DNA of 14,534 nucleotides from an uncultured Novosphingobium sp. (GTDB taxonomy: Bacteria; Pseudomonadota; Alphaproteobacteria; Sphingomonadales; Sphingomonadaceae). The DNA lies in the NCBI GenBank assembly GCA_937860195.1, contig CALMBN010000306.1:1-14534 (forward strand). Reading direction: 5' to 3'. Below the pieces are notes generated by a model. That model did not search any database. It worked only from the letters and a program-made list of their open reading frames with translations, and was not told the origin of the DNA. A program made the translations under genes and the position numbers. Shown in pieces: positions 6,647-13,692 of this stretch (positions within the stretch are counted from its first letter, which is position 1; each line of letters begins with the position of its first letter).

Positions 6647-7279
6647 TCAGCCTTCGACTGTGGCATTCGGTGCGGGCTCCGGCTGAACCCGCAGGAAGAT
6701 CTTGCGCAGCACCCGCCACGCCACCACCATCAGGGCCACCGTCAGGACCAGCAGCACCAGTGCGACCGCCCCTGCGGCTACTGGGTAGCTATAGGCCAGA
6801 TAGAGCAGTCCGGTGGTGGCGACATCCTCCACAGTCGAAACCGCGATATTGCTGAACGGCTCAGGGCTGGTGTTGACCACCGCGCGCGCACTGGCCTTGC
6901 CGCCGTGGGCGAGCAGGCTGGCGCCGCCGCCAAGCAGAAAAGCAATCGCCTGGGTTGCCGGGTCGGACGGATCGACCACTGCCAGGGTCAGCAGCGCTCC
7001 GCCGATCGGCCTGATCGCAGTGTGGATGGTATCCCAGATTGAATCGAGCCAGACGATCTTGTCGGCGAAGAATTCCATGAATGCGGCAAGCCCTGCGACC
7101 CCCATTACCCACGGATTGGCCAGCACCTGCAAGGCTTCGAGATGTTCCGGCAGCGGCAATACCTTGAAATGCATCGCCAGACCGGTGGCCAGCGCGGTCA
7201 GGTATAGCCGCCAGCCTGAGAGCAGGCTGACAGAGCCCGCAATGCCGAGAATTTCCATGATGCCAAGGTGTTCGGTCAT
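6647..7279 (-). CDS. DUF4126 family membrane protein
   Basis: The 210-residue product matches the pattern of DUF4126 proteins: 'ADKIVWLDSIWDTIHT' (residues 72-87), a glycine-rich segment 'PIGGALLTLA', and 'NTSPEPFSN' (136-144) followed by 'STVEDV'. About five hydrophobic segments are present (near 10-35, 57-72, 92-122, 152-188), with a basic stretch and a Pro-rich tail at the end. No biochemical function is established for the family. ATG 7279 is preferred because AGGGG lies 8 bases upstream of it; the GTG at 7285 would leave only 2 bases. It is last in the leftward series after the carboxymuconolactone decarboxylase-family gene, 60 bases away, and may be co-transcribed. Confidence 0.85.
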   Translation of the reverse strand: MTEHLGIMEILGIAGSVSLLSGWRLYLTALATGLAMHFKVLPLPEHLEALQVLANPWVMGVAGLAAFMEFFADKIVWLDSIWDTIHTAIRPIGGALLTLAVVDPSDPATQAIAFLLGGGASLLAHGGKASARAVVNTSPEPFSNIAVSTVEDVATTGLLYLAYSYPVAAGAVALVLLVLTVALMVVAWRVLRKIFLRVQPEPAPNATVEG

Positions 7280-7339
7280 TGCCACTGCCCCTCATTGACC
7301 CGCCGGCCAAGAATGCGCGCCTTGCTGGCGCTTGGCAAG

Positions 7340-7900
7340 TCAGGCGAAATCAGGGTCGGCAACAAGCCCTGGATCGAGCTGCACTCCGCAGGCATTGAGC
7401 AGCATCGAGACCTGCGTATACTGGCCGACAGTGTAGACCAGATCCATCCGGCCGCGATCTCCCAGCGGCGCAAGTGCAGCCCAGGTCGAATCGGCGATAA
7501 AATGATCGCCAACGAGTTCGTCACAAGCGCGCAGGATCGCTGCTTCGAGTGGAACCCAATTCGGTGCTTCTGGCCCAACCTTGATCGCGTCGATCTCGAC
7601 CGCGCTGATCCCGGCGCGCTGGCCGATCACGCAATGCTGGGCCCATTCATATCCAGCCTGGCACAGGTATCCCGTGCGCAGAATCGCCAGTTCGCGCTGG
7701 CGTTCGCTCAGGCTGTTGCGGGCTGACAGGACATAATTGCCCCAGGCCAGAAAAGCGCGCAGCGCGTCGGGATTGTGGGCTTGGGTGCGGAAAATGTTGA
7801 AGGCCCGCGCAAATTCAGGAAGCGCGGACAGCACTTCCCGCGCCTCAGGACTCAGCTCCGCATCGGTCAGCGGAGCGACCCGGGGCACGGGAAGCCGCAT
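7340..7900 (-). CDS. Carboxymuconolactone decarboxylase (CMD) family protein
   Basis: The 186-residue product has the CMD/AhpD fold signature: E70 and R75 in 'RQRELAILRTGYL', then C80, Y84-E85-W86 and H89 in 'YLCQAGYEWAQH'. This arrangement places it with the many 'carboxymuconolactone decarboxylase family' proteins of unknown substrate. It has a single cysteine near the motif instead of the CxxC pair of AhpD peroxidases, so an alkylhydroperoxidase role is not supported. ATG 7900 lies 2 bases after the thiolase stop, and a GAGG within the last thiolase codons probably serves as its ribosome site. The tight spacing implies one mRNA with the thiolase, so a role in degradation of an aromatic or acyl compound is possible but unproven. 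Confidence 0.85.
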   Translation of the reverse strand: MRLPVPRVAPLTDAELSPEAREVLSALPEFARAFNIFRTQAHNPDALRAFLAWGNYVLSARNSLSERQRELAILRTGYLCQAGYEWAQHCVIGQRAGISAVEIDAIKVGPEAPNWVPLEAAILRACDELVGDHFIADSTWAALAPLGDRGRMDLVYTVGQYTQVSMLLNACGVQLDPGLVADPDFA

Positions 7901-7902
7901 CT

Positions 7903-9084
7903 CTAAAAGACCTCGAACAGTCCGGCCGCGCCCATTCCGCCGCCCACGCACATCGTCACGACGACGTATTTGGCACCGCGGCGTTTGCCCTCGATCAAGG
8001 CGTGGCCGGTGCAGCGCGCGCCAGTCATGCCGTAAGGGTGACCGATCGAGATCGCGCCGCCGTTGACATTGAGCAGCTCGCCCGGAATGCCGAGCTTGTC
8101 GCGGCAATAGAGCACCTGCACAGCAAAAGCTTCGTTCAGTTCCCACAGGCCGATGTCGTCCATTTTCAAGCCGTTCCGCGCGAGCAGCTTGGGGATCGCA
8201 AAGACCGGTCCGATGCCCATCTCATCGGGCTCGGAACCGGCCACCGCCATGCCGACATAGCGACCAAGCGGCTGAAGGCCCTTTCGCTCGGCGAGCTTGG
8301 CTTCCATCAGAATCGAGGCTGAAGAGCCGTCAGACAGCTGGCTGGCATTGCCCGCCGTGATCGTCATCTCCGGACCAAGCACCGGTTGCAGTGCCTGAAG
8401 CCCCGCCAGCTGGGTATCGGCGCGGTTGCCTTCGTCCTTGGCAATCGTGACATCCTGCTGACTGACTTCCTTGGTTTCCTTGTTCACCACATTCATGACC
8501 GTGGTGACCGGAACGATTTCGGCATCGAACAGCCCGGCGGCCTGCGCGGCGGCGGTGCGCTGCTGCGATTGCAGGGCATATTCGTCCATCGCATCACGGC
8601 CAATGTTATAGCGCTTGGCGACAACCTCGGCGGTTTGCAGCATCGGCATGTAGATGCTGGCATGCATCGCCATCAGCGCGCGATCCGGCGCGACACGCAT
8701 TTCGGGGGTCTGCACCAGGCTGATCGATTCCTGACCGCCGGCCGCCATCACATCGACATTGTCGACAATGATCTGCTTGGCGGCAGTCGCGATGGACATC
8801 AGGCCCGACGAGCATTGGCGGTCCATCGTCATGCCCGAAGTGGTGATCGGCAGGCCGGCCCGCAGCGCAACCTGACGCGCGAGATTGCCAGCCTGGGTGC
8901 CCTGCTGGAGCGCGCTGCCCCACAGGACATCGTCGACTTCGGCACCATCGATGCCAGCCCGCGCAACCGCAGCGGCGAGCGAATAGCTGCCCAGGGTGGC
9001 CCCCGAAGTAGCGTTGAACCCGCCGCGATAGGCTTTGCCAATGGCGGTCCGGGCGGTGGAGACGATAACGGCGTCACGTGACAT
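7903..9084 (-). CDS. Acetyl-CoA acyltransferase (thiolase)
   Basis: A 393-residue thiolase with all catalytic residues: C91 in 'RQCSSGL' (acyl acceptor), H349 in '[14 protein letters not shown]' and C379 in '[12 protein letters not shown]', plus the 'NEAFA' motif. Length and spacing match tetrameric cytosolic thiolases. It cleaves 3-ketoacyl-CoA with CoA, or runs in the synthetic direction to acetoacetyl-CoA; sequence alone does not decide between beta-oxidation and PHB synthesis. The '[11 protein letters not shown]' and '[13 protein letters not shown]' regions are typical of acetyl-CoA C-acyltransferases in degradation clusters. AAGGA lies 8 bases before ATG 9084. Downstream, the CMD-family gene follows after 2 bases. 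Upstream, the maoC-type gene is 135 bases away across a large inverted repeat. Confidence 0.93.
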   Translation of the reverse strand: MSRDAVIVSTARTAIGKAYRGGFNATSGATLGSYSLAAAVARAGIDGAEVDDVLWGSALQQGTQAGNLARQVALRAGLPITTSGMTMDRQCSSGLMSIATAAKQIIVDNVDVMAAGGQESISLVQTPEMRVAPDRALMAMHASIYMPMLQTAEVVAKRYNIGRDAMDEYALQSQQRTAAAQAAGLFDAEIVPVTTVMNVVNKETKEVSQQDVTIAKDEGNRADTQLAGLQALQPVLGPEMTITAGNASQLSDGSSASILMEAKLAERKGLQPLGRYVGMAVAGSEPDEMGIGPVFAIPKLLARNGLKMDDIGLWELNEAFAVQVLYCRDKLGIPGELLNVNGGAISIGHPYGMTGARCTGHALIEGKRRGAKYVVVTMCVGGGMGAAGLFEVF

Positions 9085-9109
9085 GGTGAATTCCTTCTAG
9101 GTTCGATAG

Positions 9110-9212
9110 CCCTCTTCCCTTCAGCGGAGAGGGTTGGGAGAGGGGGCCTTGACCGCCCAAACTGCCTGCGCAATCCCCCTCTCCCCGACCCTCTCCCCTT
9201 CAGGGGAGAGGG
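9110..9212. repeat. Paired extragenic palindromes (REP/BIME-like)
   Basis: Two copies of a GC-rich hairpin lie in inverted orientation between the thiolase and maoC genes. The copy at 9189-9212 is a perfect 10-bp stem (CCCTCTCCCC with GGGGAGAGGG) around TTCA. The copy at 9110-9133 is the same element with two changes. Outside each hairpin, on the sides facing one another, are matching arms (TTGGGAGAGGGGG at 9134-9146 and CCCCCTCTCCCCGA at 9175-9188). The whole can fold into one long cruciform. This is the layout of a bacterial interspersed mosaic element. It may attenuate or stabilise the mRNA between maoC and thiolase. Confidence 0.8.
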
Positions 9213-9219
9213 AGATTAT

Positions 9220-9669
9220 TCATACGAAAAACAGTGTGATCCACTCACAGATCAGCGCAGGTTTGTCCTCGCCCTCGATCTCGATAGTCACTTCGTTGGT
9301 CTGCTGCCATTGGCCGGGGCGCTTCTCGACCAGTTCGAGCAGCTTGGTGTGGCTGCGGACCCGCTTGCCCGCGCGGACCGGGCTGAGGAAACGGGTTTTG
9401 TTGCCGCCGTAATTGACCCCCATCTTGACCCCGCTGACGCGCCCGCCCTCGGTCATCGCGCCGAGCACCGGCAGCAATGAGAGGGTCAGGAAGCCATGCG
9501 CAATCGTCCCGCCGAACGGGGTCAGTTTGGCCTTTTCCTCGTCGATGTGGATGAACTGGTGATCGCCGGTCGCATCGGCGAACAGGTTGATCCGCTCTTG
9601 TGTCACGTGGAACCAGTCCGACGTGCCGATCACTTCGCCGGTTTTGGCTGCGAGTTCCTGCGGGGTCAT
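9220..9669 (-). CDS. MaoC family dehydratase (hotdog fold)
   Basis: The 149-residue product is a single hotdog-fold hydratase of the MaoC/NodN-like type. The catalytic pair is visible as D36 and H41 in 'FADATGDHQFIHID', followed by the family 'GGTIAHGFLTLSL' segment. Such enzymes hydrate 2-enoyl-CoA to the (R)-3-hydroxyacyl-CoA, or carry out related reactions; the exact substrate cannot be read from the sequence. Near a thiolase and phaZ, acyl-CoA or PHA precursor metabolism is a reasonable inference. ATG 9669 is chosen because GAAGGAG lies about 8 bases upstream; the longer GTG start at 9699 has no such site. A candidate promoter with 17-base spacing lies directly upstream, so the gene probably starts a transcript that may continue into the thiolase. 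Confidence 0.88.
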   Translation of the reverse strand: MTPQELAAKTGEVIGTSDWFHVTQERINLFADATGDHQFIHIDEEKAKLTPFGGTIAHGFLTLSLLPVLGAMTEGGRVSGVKMGVNYGGNKTRFLSPVRAGKRVRSHTKLLELVEKRPGQWQQTNEVTIEIEGEDKPALICEWITLFFV

Positions 9670-9700
9670 GGGGGCCTCTCCTTCAAGCTGGAAAGGCACT

Positions 9701-9729
9701 TCTTAGGCGCAAGGCCCGCGCCATGGCAA
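9701..9729 (-). promoter_or_regulatory. Candidate promoter for the maoC-type gene
   Basis: On the minus strand, TTGCCA (9724-9729) is followed after exactly 17 bases by CTAAGA (9701-9706). Transcription would begin near 9694, giving a leader of about 25 bases that includes the ribosome site. The location fits, but the -10 is only a partial match. Confidence 0.4.
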
Positions 9730-9775
9730 CGCCGCTACGGAAAGGCGGGGGCAGATTCGGCTGGCCCCGCGCGAA

Positions 9776-10873
9776 TCACTCCGCCGGGAGCGGCGCAGTT
9801 CGCTTGGCCCAGTGCGGCGGGTGCGCGTTTAGCCAGCGCTGCACAGGCTTTTCAAGGCCGTGATAGAGCGCGACCGAGGCGGCCAGTACCAAGCCGAGGA
9901 ACCCGGCAAGACCGGACCCGCCAAGCTGGAGGCTTTCATCCACAAAGGCCTGCTTGAATACGATGAACAGCCCGAAATGGGCGAGGTAGGTTGAATAGCT
10001 GATCTCGCCCAGATAGGTCAGTGCCCTGCCGCCCAGCAGCTGGGCAATCGGCCCCCGATCCAGCGCGAGCGCCAGAAGGCCAGCAAACAGCGCGGCAGGC
10101 ACCCACGCAGTCTCGGGCAGGGCAAGCCCCAGCCCTGCCAGCACGATCACCGCGCAAGCCAGTCCGATCAACGCGGCGGCGCGTCGCAACGCGGCCCAGC
10201 GCTGCCACAGCTGGCACATCACTCCGCCCAGCGCGAAGCCGATCAGGCAGCGCGCCAGCCCCAGACCGGGGATGTCATCGCCCAGTCGGGGATGGCCGCT
10301 CGCAGCGAACAGCAGGTGGAGCCCCAGCGCCAGAATTGCAGCCACCACAATCAGGGCCCAGCTTGGAATCCGCTCCCACCGGGCAGCGAATACCAGCGCC
10401 GGGAACAGCAGATAGGCGGCAAATTCGGTGCTGATCGACCAGGCCGGATGGTTCCAGCTGAGGTTTGGGGTCAGTCCCCAGTTCTGGACCAGCAGCAGAT
10501 GCAGCGGCAGCTCTGCCCAGGGATAGCCCGAAGCATTTCTGCCGGTGACGGTCAGAAGCAGTGCCAGACCTGTGAAGGCCGCCAGAATCGCAAAATGCAG
10601 CGGCCAGACCCGCGCAAACCGCCGCCACAGGAACAGCCGGGTCTCATCCCACCGGCCGCTGGCTATCCGCCCGGCGTAATTATGCCAGATTACAAAGCCT
10701 GAAAGGATGAAGAACAGGTCAACCGCCAGGTAGCCCTTGGCGAATAGCCAGATCACCTCAGGCGGCAACAGCGCGGTCAGCGATTGGCGGATGTGGAAGA
10801 ACACCACGCCCCAGGCCGCGATCCCGCGGATGCCGGTCAATGCATCCAGATGGCGCGGAACCGCAGCGCTCAC
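9776..10873 (-). CDS. Acyltransferase-3 family membrane protein (sugar O-acyltransferase type)
   Basis: The 365-residue product belongs to the acyltransferase-3 family (OafA/ExoZ-like), multi-helix inner membrane enzymes that put acetyl or other acyl groups on polysaccharides. N-terminal hallmarks are 'LDALTGIRGIAAWGVVFFH' with R16 and H27, then 'YLAVDLFFILSGFVIWH' (about 49-64). About ten hydrophobic segments follow, ending with 'ISYSTYLAHFGLF', typical of the family. GTG 10873 is chosen because it overlaps the TGA of the upstream ligase gene (GTGA). An in-frame extension to the left would only re-read ligase codons. Overlap with an exosortase A-type ligase suggests that it acylates the same exopolysaccharide or glycan; this is inference from position. 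Confidence 0.88.
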   Translation of the reverse strand: MSAAVPRHLDALTGIRGIAAWGVVFFHIRQSLTALLPPEVIWLFAKGYLAVDLFFILSGFVIWHNYAGRIASGRWDETRLFLWRRFARVWPLHFAILAAFTGLALLLTVTGRNASGYPWAELPLHLLLVQNWGLTPNLSWNHPAWSISTEFAAYLLFPALVFAARWERIPSWALIVVAAILALGLHLLFAASGHPRLGDDIPGLGLARCLIGFALGGVMCQLWQRWAALRRAAALIGLACAVIVLAGLGLALPETAWVPAALFAGLLALALDRGPIAQLLGGRALTYLGEISYSTYLAHFGLFIVFKQAFVDESLQLGGSGLAGFLGLVLAASVALYHGLEKPVQRWLNAHPPHWAKRTAPLPAE

Positions 10874-12231
10874 AGTGTGCTCGTGCGCAAGACCGAAGGC
10901 TCGCGATGCAGCGGAAGCCGCTGCGGTGCATCGATTCGCCGCAGGTAAGACCACAGCCCGCATTGCACCCCGATCACCATGAAGATGAACGGCTGAAACG
11001 CGATCCCGAGAAACAACGATCCGGCAAGGTATACCATCTGGACCTGCTGGAGCGCATCAGCCAGCGGAGCCTGCCAGGTCTGGCCGGCCCCAGTCCGCTT
11101 GCTCCACTTCATGCGGATCCGCTCCATCTGCCATAGTCCAAGCAACTGGATCCACAGCCACAGGATCAGCCCCGGCCAGCCCTGTTCGCCCAGCATTTCA
11201 AAGTAGCTGGAATGATAGGCCCGCCCCTGATCGAACGCATCGGTCACTTCGGTTGAGGTGTTGTTACCGGTGCCGGTAGTCTCGGTCAGCTCGACCTTCA
11301 CCCGGTTGCCGCGATAGGCATCGAACCCGCCGCCGAACGGATTGTCCTTCACATAGTCGAGCGTCCAGTTCCACACCGCAACCCGGACAGAGGCCGATTG
11401 ATCGGACTTGTGATTTTCGATCGTACTCATCCGCTTGGTATAGCTGTCCGGCAGGAACGGCACCGCGATCACGGCCAGCACCACGGCGCCGCCGATGAAC
11501 AGTAGGCGCCGTTTGACATTGCGCAACGCCAGCACTCCAAGCAGCGCCAGACAGAGCAGCCCGGTGCGGGTCTGGGTGCCGATCGGGATCAGCACCGCCG
11601 CAAAGGTCAGCGCCGCCGCGAACAGCGTGGCCAACTTGCCGCGCGGAAAAATCGTGCCGTGGCGGGCCAGCCACCAGATCAGCGGGATGATCGCAATCGC
11701 CACAGTCGAAAGGGTTGACCCTTCGTAGATGCCCGAGTTCTCTGCCACCAATGTCCGCAAGGTGCCATAGCCGCCCCCGCCCGCCAGCGTCTTGACCCCG
11801 CCGCTGATCAGGATCGCACCGACGCTCAGAACCATAACCAGCGCCGCAGCCTCGATCCTGAGCCGGGTCCGCAGGGTCAGCGGCAGGAACAGCGCGAACA
11901 GCAGCGCCTTCCAGACCCACGCCCACTTTTCAGCCGCCGGTTCGGGGAAGTCGGCAGTCATAGTAGTCAGGCCGCAATAGACCAGCAACAGCACGATCAG
12001 GCCCTGCCTGAACGTGAACCGGCTATCACGCTTGGCATCGATCATCGCCCAGCCGGCAAAAGCCAGCACAAAGGCCATCAGCGAAACCGGCAGGACCGCA
12101 AGAAATCCCCACGCGATCTTCTGCGGAACCAGAATGTCGATATAGGCATAGGCCAGAACCCACAGGAACGGGCGGCGCAGACCCGCTGCAAACAGCGCGC
12201 CGATAAAGCCGGTCAGCGCCAGGTTAAGCAC
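10870..12231 (-). CDS. Putative O-glycosylation ligase, exosortase A-associated (Wzy/O-antigen ligase type)
   Basis: A 453-residue polytopic membrane protein. The start 'LNLALTGFIGAL...LRRPFLWVLAYAYIDILVPQ' and the later 'TQTRTG' (R222 region), 'YVKDNPFGGG' and 'AYHSSYFEMLGEQGWPG' (H340) are the pattern of O-antigen ligase/polymerase domains in exosortase A loci (TIGR03097 by memory). It would polymerise or transfer glycan from a lipid carrier on the periplasmic side. The start is corrected to GTG 12231: GAGGAG lies 7 bases upstream. The longer ATG at 12276 has no ribosome site, and its extra 15 residues are a frame-shifted reading of the small gene upstream. It overlaps that gene by 8 bases and the acyltransferase by 4. 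A glycosyltransferase of the same system is divergent nearby. Confidence 0.85.
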   Translation of the reverse strand: MLNLALTGFIGALFAAGLRRPFLWVLAYAYIDILVPQKIAWGFLAVLPVSLMAFVLAFAGWAMIDAKRDSRFTFRQGLIVLLLVYCGLTTMTADFPEPAAEKWAWVWKALLFALFLPLTLRTRLRIEAAALVMVLSVGAILISGGVKTLAGGGGYGTLRTLVAENSGIYEGSTLSTVAIAIIPLIWWLARHGTIFPRGKLATLFAAALTFAAVLIPIGTQTRTGLLCLALLGVLALRNVKRRLLFIGGAVVLAVIAVPFLPDSYTKRMSTIENHKSDQSASVRVAVWNWTLDYVKDNPFGGGFDAYRGNRVKVELTETTGTGNNTSTEVTDAFDQGRAYHSSYFEMLGEQGWPGLILWLWIQLLGLWQMERIRMKWSKRTGAGQTWQAPLADALQQVQMVYLAGSLFLGIAFQPFIFMVIGVQCGLWSYLRRIDAPQRLPLHREPSVLRTSTL

Positions 12232-12349
12232 CCGGTCGCTCCTCGGATTGCTCGGCCACTTCGGAATCGAGTTCATCGCTTTGCAGCAGCCGCCAGACCG
12301 CTACCAGCAACAAGGCGTGCATCAGCGAAAGGGCGAAAATGTCGACCAT
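12224..12349 (-). CDS. 41-residue single-helix membrane protein overlapping the ligase gene
   Basis: The frame from ATG 12349 to TAA at 12224 encodes 41 residues: one hydrophobic helix (about residues 4-22, 'IFALSLMHALLLVAVWRLL') and then an acidic tail (DELDSEVAEQSEE). This composition is that of a real one-helix membrane protein, not of a random frame. It sits at the head of the minus-strand glycan operon. Its last codons contain the ribosome site of the ligase, and its stop overlaps the ligase GTG by 8 bases, which suggests translational coupling. A candidate -35/-10 pair lies just upstream. Its own ribosome site is weak (TGAG). Function unknown; an accessory subunit of the ligase is a guess from position. 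Confidence 0.65.
   Translation of the reverse strand: MVDIFALSLMHALLLVAVWRLLQSDELDSEVAEQSEERPGA
12239..12244 (-). promoter_or_regulatory. Ribosome binding site that fixes the ligase GTG start
   Basis: GAGGAG on the minus strand ends 7 bases before GTG 12231 and lies inside the 3' end of the 41-codon gene. It is a far better signal than anything upstream of the ATG at 12276, so it sets the ligase start and implies coupling to the small gene. Confidence 0.65.
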
Positions 12350-12360
12350 GGCTCAGGCGC

Positions 12361-12389
12361 ATAGCAGAACGGAGTTGACGGCGCGTTAA
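12361..12389 (-). promoter_or_regulatory. Candidate promoter for the small protein/ligase/acyltransferase operon
   Basis: On the minus strand, TTAACG (12384-12389) is followed after 17 bases by TGCTAT (12361-12366). Transcription would start near 12354, only about five bases before ATG 12349, so the mRNA would be almost leaderless. The 65-base divergent gap must also hold the glycosyltransferase promoter; TTGACG at 12375-12380 is a possible -35 for it, without a convincing -10. Confidence 0.35.
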
Positions 12390-12414
12390 GCCTTGTTGGC
12401 CTAGGATAACCGCC

Positions 12415-13620
12415 ATGACCCGGGTCCTTCATGTCCTTGACCACTCGCTGCCGATGCACAGCGGCTATACCTTTCGCACCCGCGCGATCCTCAAGGCGCA
12501 AGCGGCTGCCGGGCTCGAGGTGCGGGGGATTACCGGGCTGCGGCACACCGCCGCAGGGCCTGTTTCGGAGACGGTCGAGGGGCTCGATTTTGTCCGCACC
12601 GAAGGTGGCATCAACGGCCCCCCGGTGTTGCGCGAATGGCTGGAAGTCGGCCGCTTTGCAAAGGCGATCGACCGGCTTTGCGATGATTGGCGGCCCGATC
12701 TGATCCACGCCCATTCGCCCGCGATCTGCGGGCTTGCCGCGCTGCGGGTGGCGCGGCGAAGGGGGATTCCGCTGGTTTACGAAATCCGCGCATTCTGGGA
12801 AGATGCCGCAGTCGGCAATGGAACCGGCACGCAGGGATCGCTCAAATACCGTCTGATCCGGGCTCTTGAGAACCATGTTGTCGCCAAAGCGGATGCGGTG
12901 GTGACGATCTGCGAAGGGCTGCGCAGCGACCTGATCACGCGCGGGGTCAATCCGGCCAAGCTTTTGATCATGCCCAACGGGGTCGACCTTGGCCTGTTCG
13001 GTAATCCTGTGCCGCGCGATCCGTCGCTGACGGCGGAGCTCGGTCTGGGCGACGGACCGGTGATCGGCTTTATCGGCAGCTTCTATGATTACGAAGGCAT
13101 AGATGATCTGATCGCCGCGATGCCGCTGCTGATCGCGCAGTTGCCTGCGGCCAGGCTGCTGCTGGTCGGCGGCGGCCCAATGGAAACGGCACTGCGCGAG
13201 CAGGCCGAAGCGTCACCGGCCAAAGCTGCAATCCACTTCGTCGGGCGGGTCGCGCACAGCGAGGTTGAGCGCTATTACGCGCTGGTCGACGTGATGGCCT
13301 ATCCCCGCAAGCGCAGCCGTCTGACCGATCTGGTCACACCGCTCAAGCCGCTTGAGGCAATGGCCCAGCGCCAGCTGGTTGCCGCGTCCGATGTTGGTGG
13401 CCACCGTGAACTGATGGCCGACGGGGTGACCGGCACGCTGTTCCGGCCTGACGATCCTGCAGCCTGTGCCAAGGCTCTCGCCGATCTGCTCGGGGCTCCT
13501 CAGGCCTGGGAAGCTCGCCGCGCGGCAGCGCTGATCCACGTCGCTGAACGTCATGACTGGGCCCGCAATATCCATCGTTATCAGGATGTTTACCAAAGGT
13601 TGTTACCAGTTTCGGTCTGA
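12415..13620 (+). CDS. Exosortase A-associated glycosyltransferase, family 4
   Basis: A 401-residue GT-B glycosyltransferase. The opening 'RVLHVLDHSLPMHSGYTFRT' is characteristic of the exosortase A/PEP-CTERM-associated GT4 family (TIGR04063 by memory). The GT4 donor-site features are 'MPNGVDLGLF' (186-195), 'GFIGSFYDYEGIDDLI', 'LLLVGGGP' and 'TPLKPLEAMA' with E314, followed by 'VGGHRE' (E332). It would add a sugar from a nucleotide-sugar donor to a lipid-linked glycan at the cytoplasmic membrane face. The start at 12415 is supported by AGGAT about 8 bases upstream. It is divergent from the ligase operon across 65 bases and followed after 72 bases by a membrane protein in the same direction, so it may head a rightward operon. 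Confidence 0.92.
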   Translation: MTRVLHVLDHSLPMHSGYTFRTRAILKAQAAAGLEVRGITGLRHTAAGPVSETVEGLDFVRTEGGINGPPVLREWLEVGRFAKAIDRLCDDWRPDLIHAHSPAICGLAALRVARRRGIPLVYEIRAFWEDAAVGNGTGTQGSLKYRLIRALENHVVAKADAVVTICEGLRSDLITRGVNPAKLLIMPNGVDLGLFGNPVPRDPSLTAELGLGDGPVIGFIGSFYDYEGIDDLIAAMPLLIAQLPAARLLLVGGGPMETALREQAEASPAKAAIHFVGRVAHSEVERYYALVDVMAYPRKRSRLTDLVTPLKPLEAMAQRQLVAASDVGGHRELMADGVTGTLFRPDDPAACAKALADLLGAPQAWEARRAAALIHVAERHDWARNIHRYQDVYQRLLPVSV

Positions 13621-13692
13621 TCACCGCGTATCGGGCAGCAATCTTGCAGACCCGGCCCTGCGGCACCGTGTCAATCAAAGGGGTTCATGCTC

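Noticed and set aside
8386..9081. 231-codon plus-strand open frame opposite the thiolase
   Set aside because: It is a shadow of the thiolase, and its composition is not protein-like.
9110..9212. CRISPR array
   Set aside because: Only two copies in opposite orientation, each self-palindromic, with no regular spacers and no cas genes nearby.
12232..12276. Upstream ATG start for the O-glycosylation ligase
   Set aside because: No ribosome site precedes ATG 12276, and the extra residues are an out-of-frame reading of the small membrane protein gene; GTG 12231 has GAGGAG at 7 bases.
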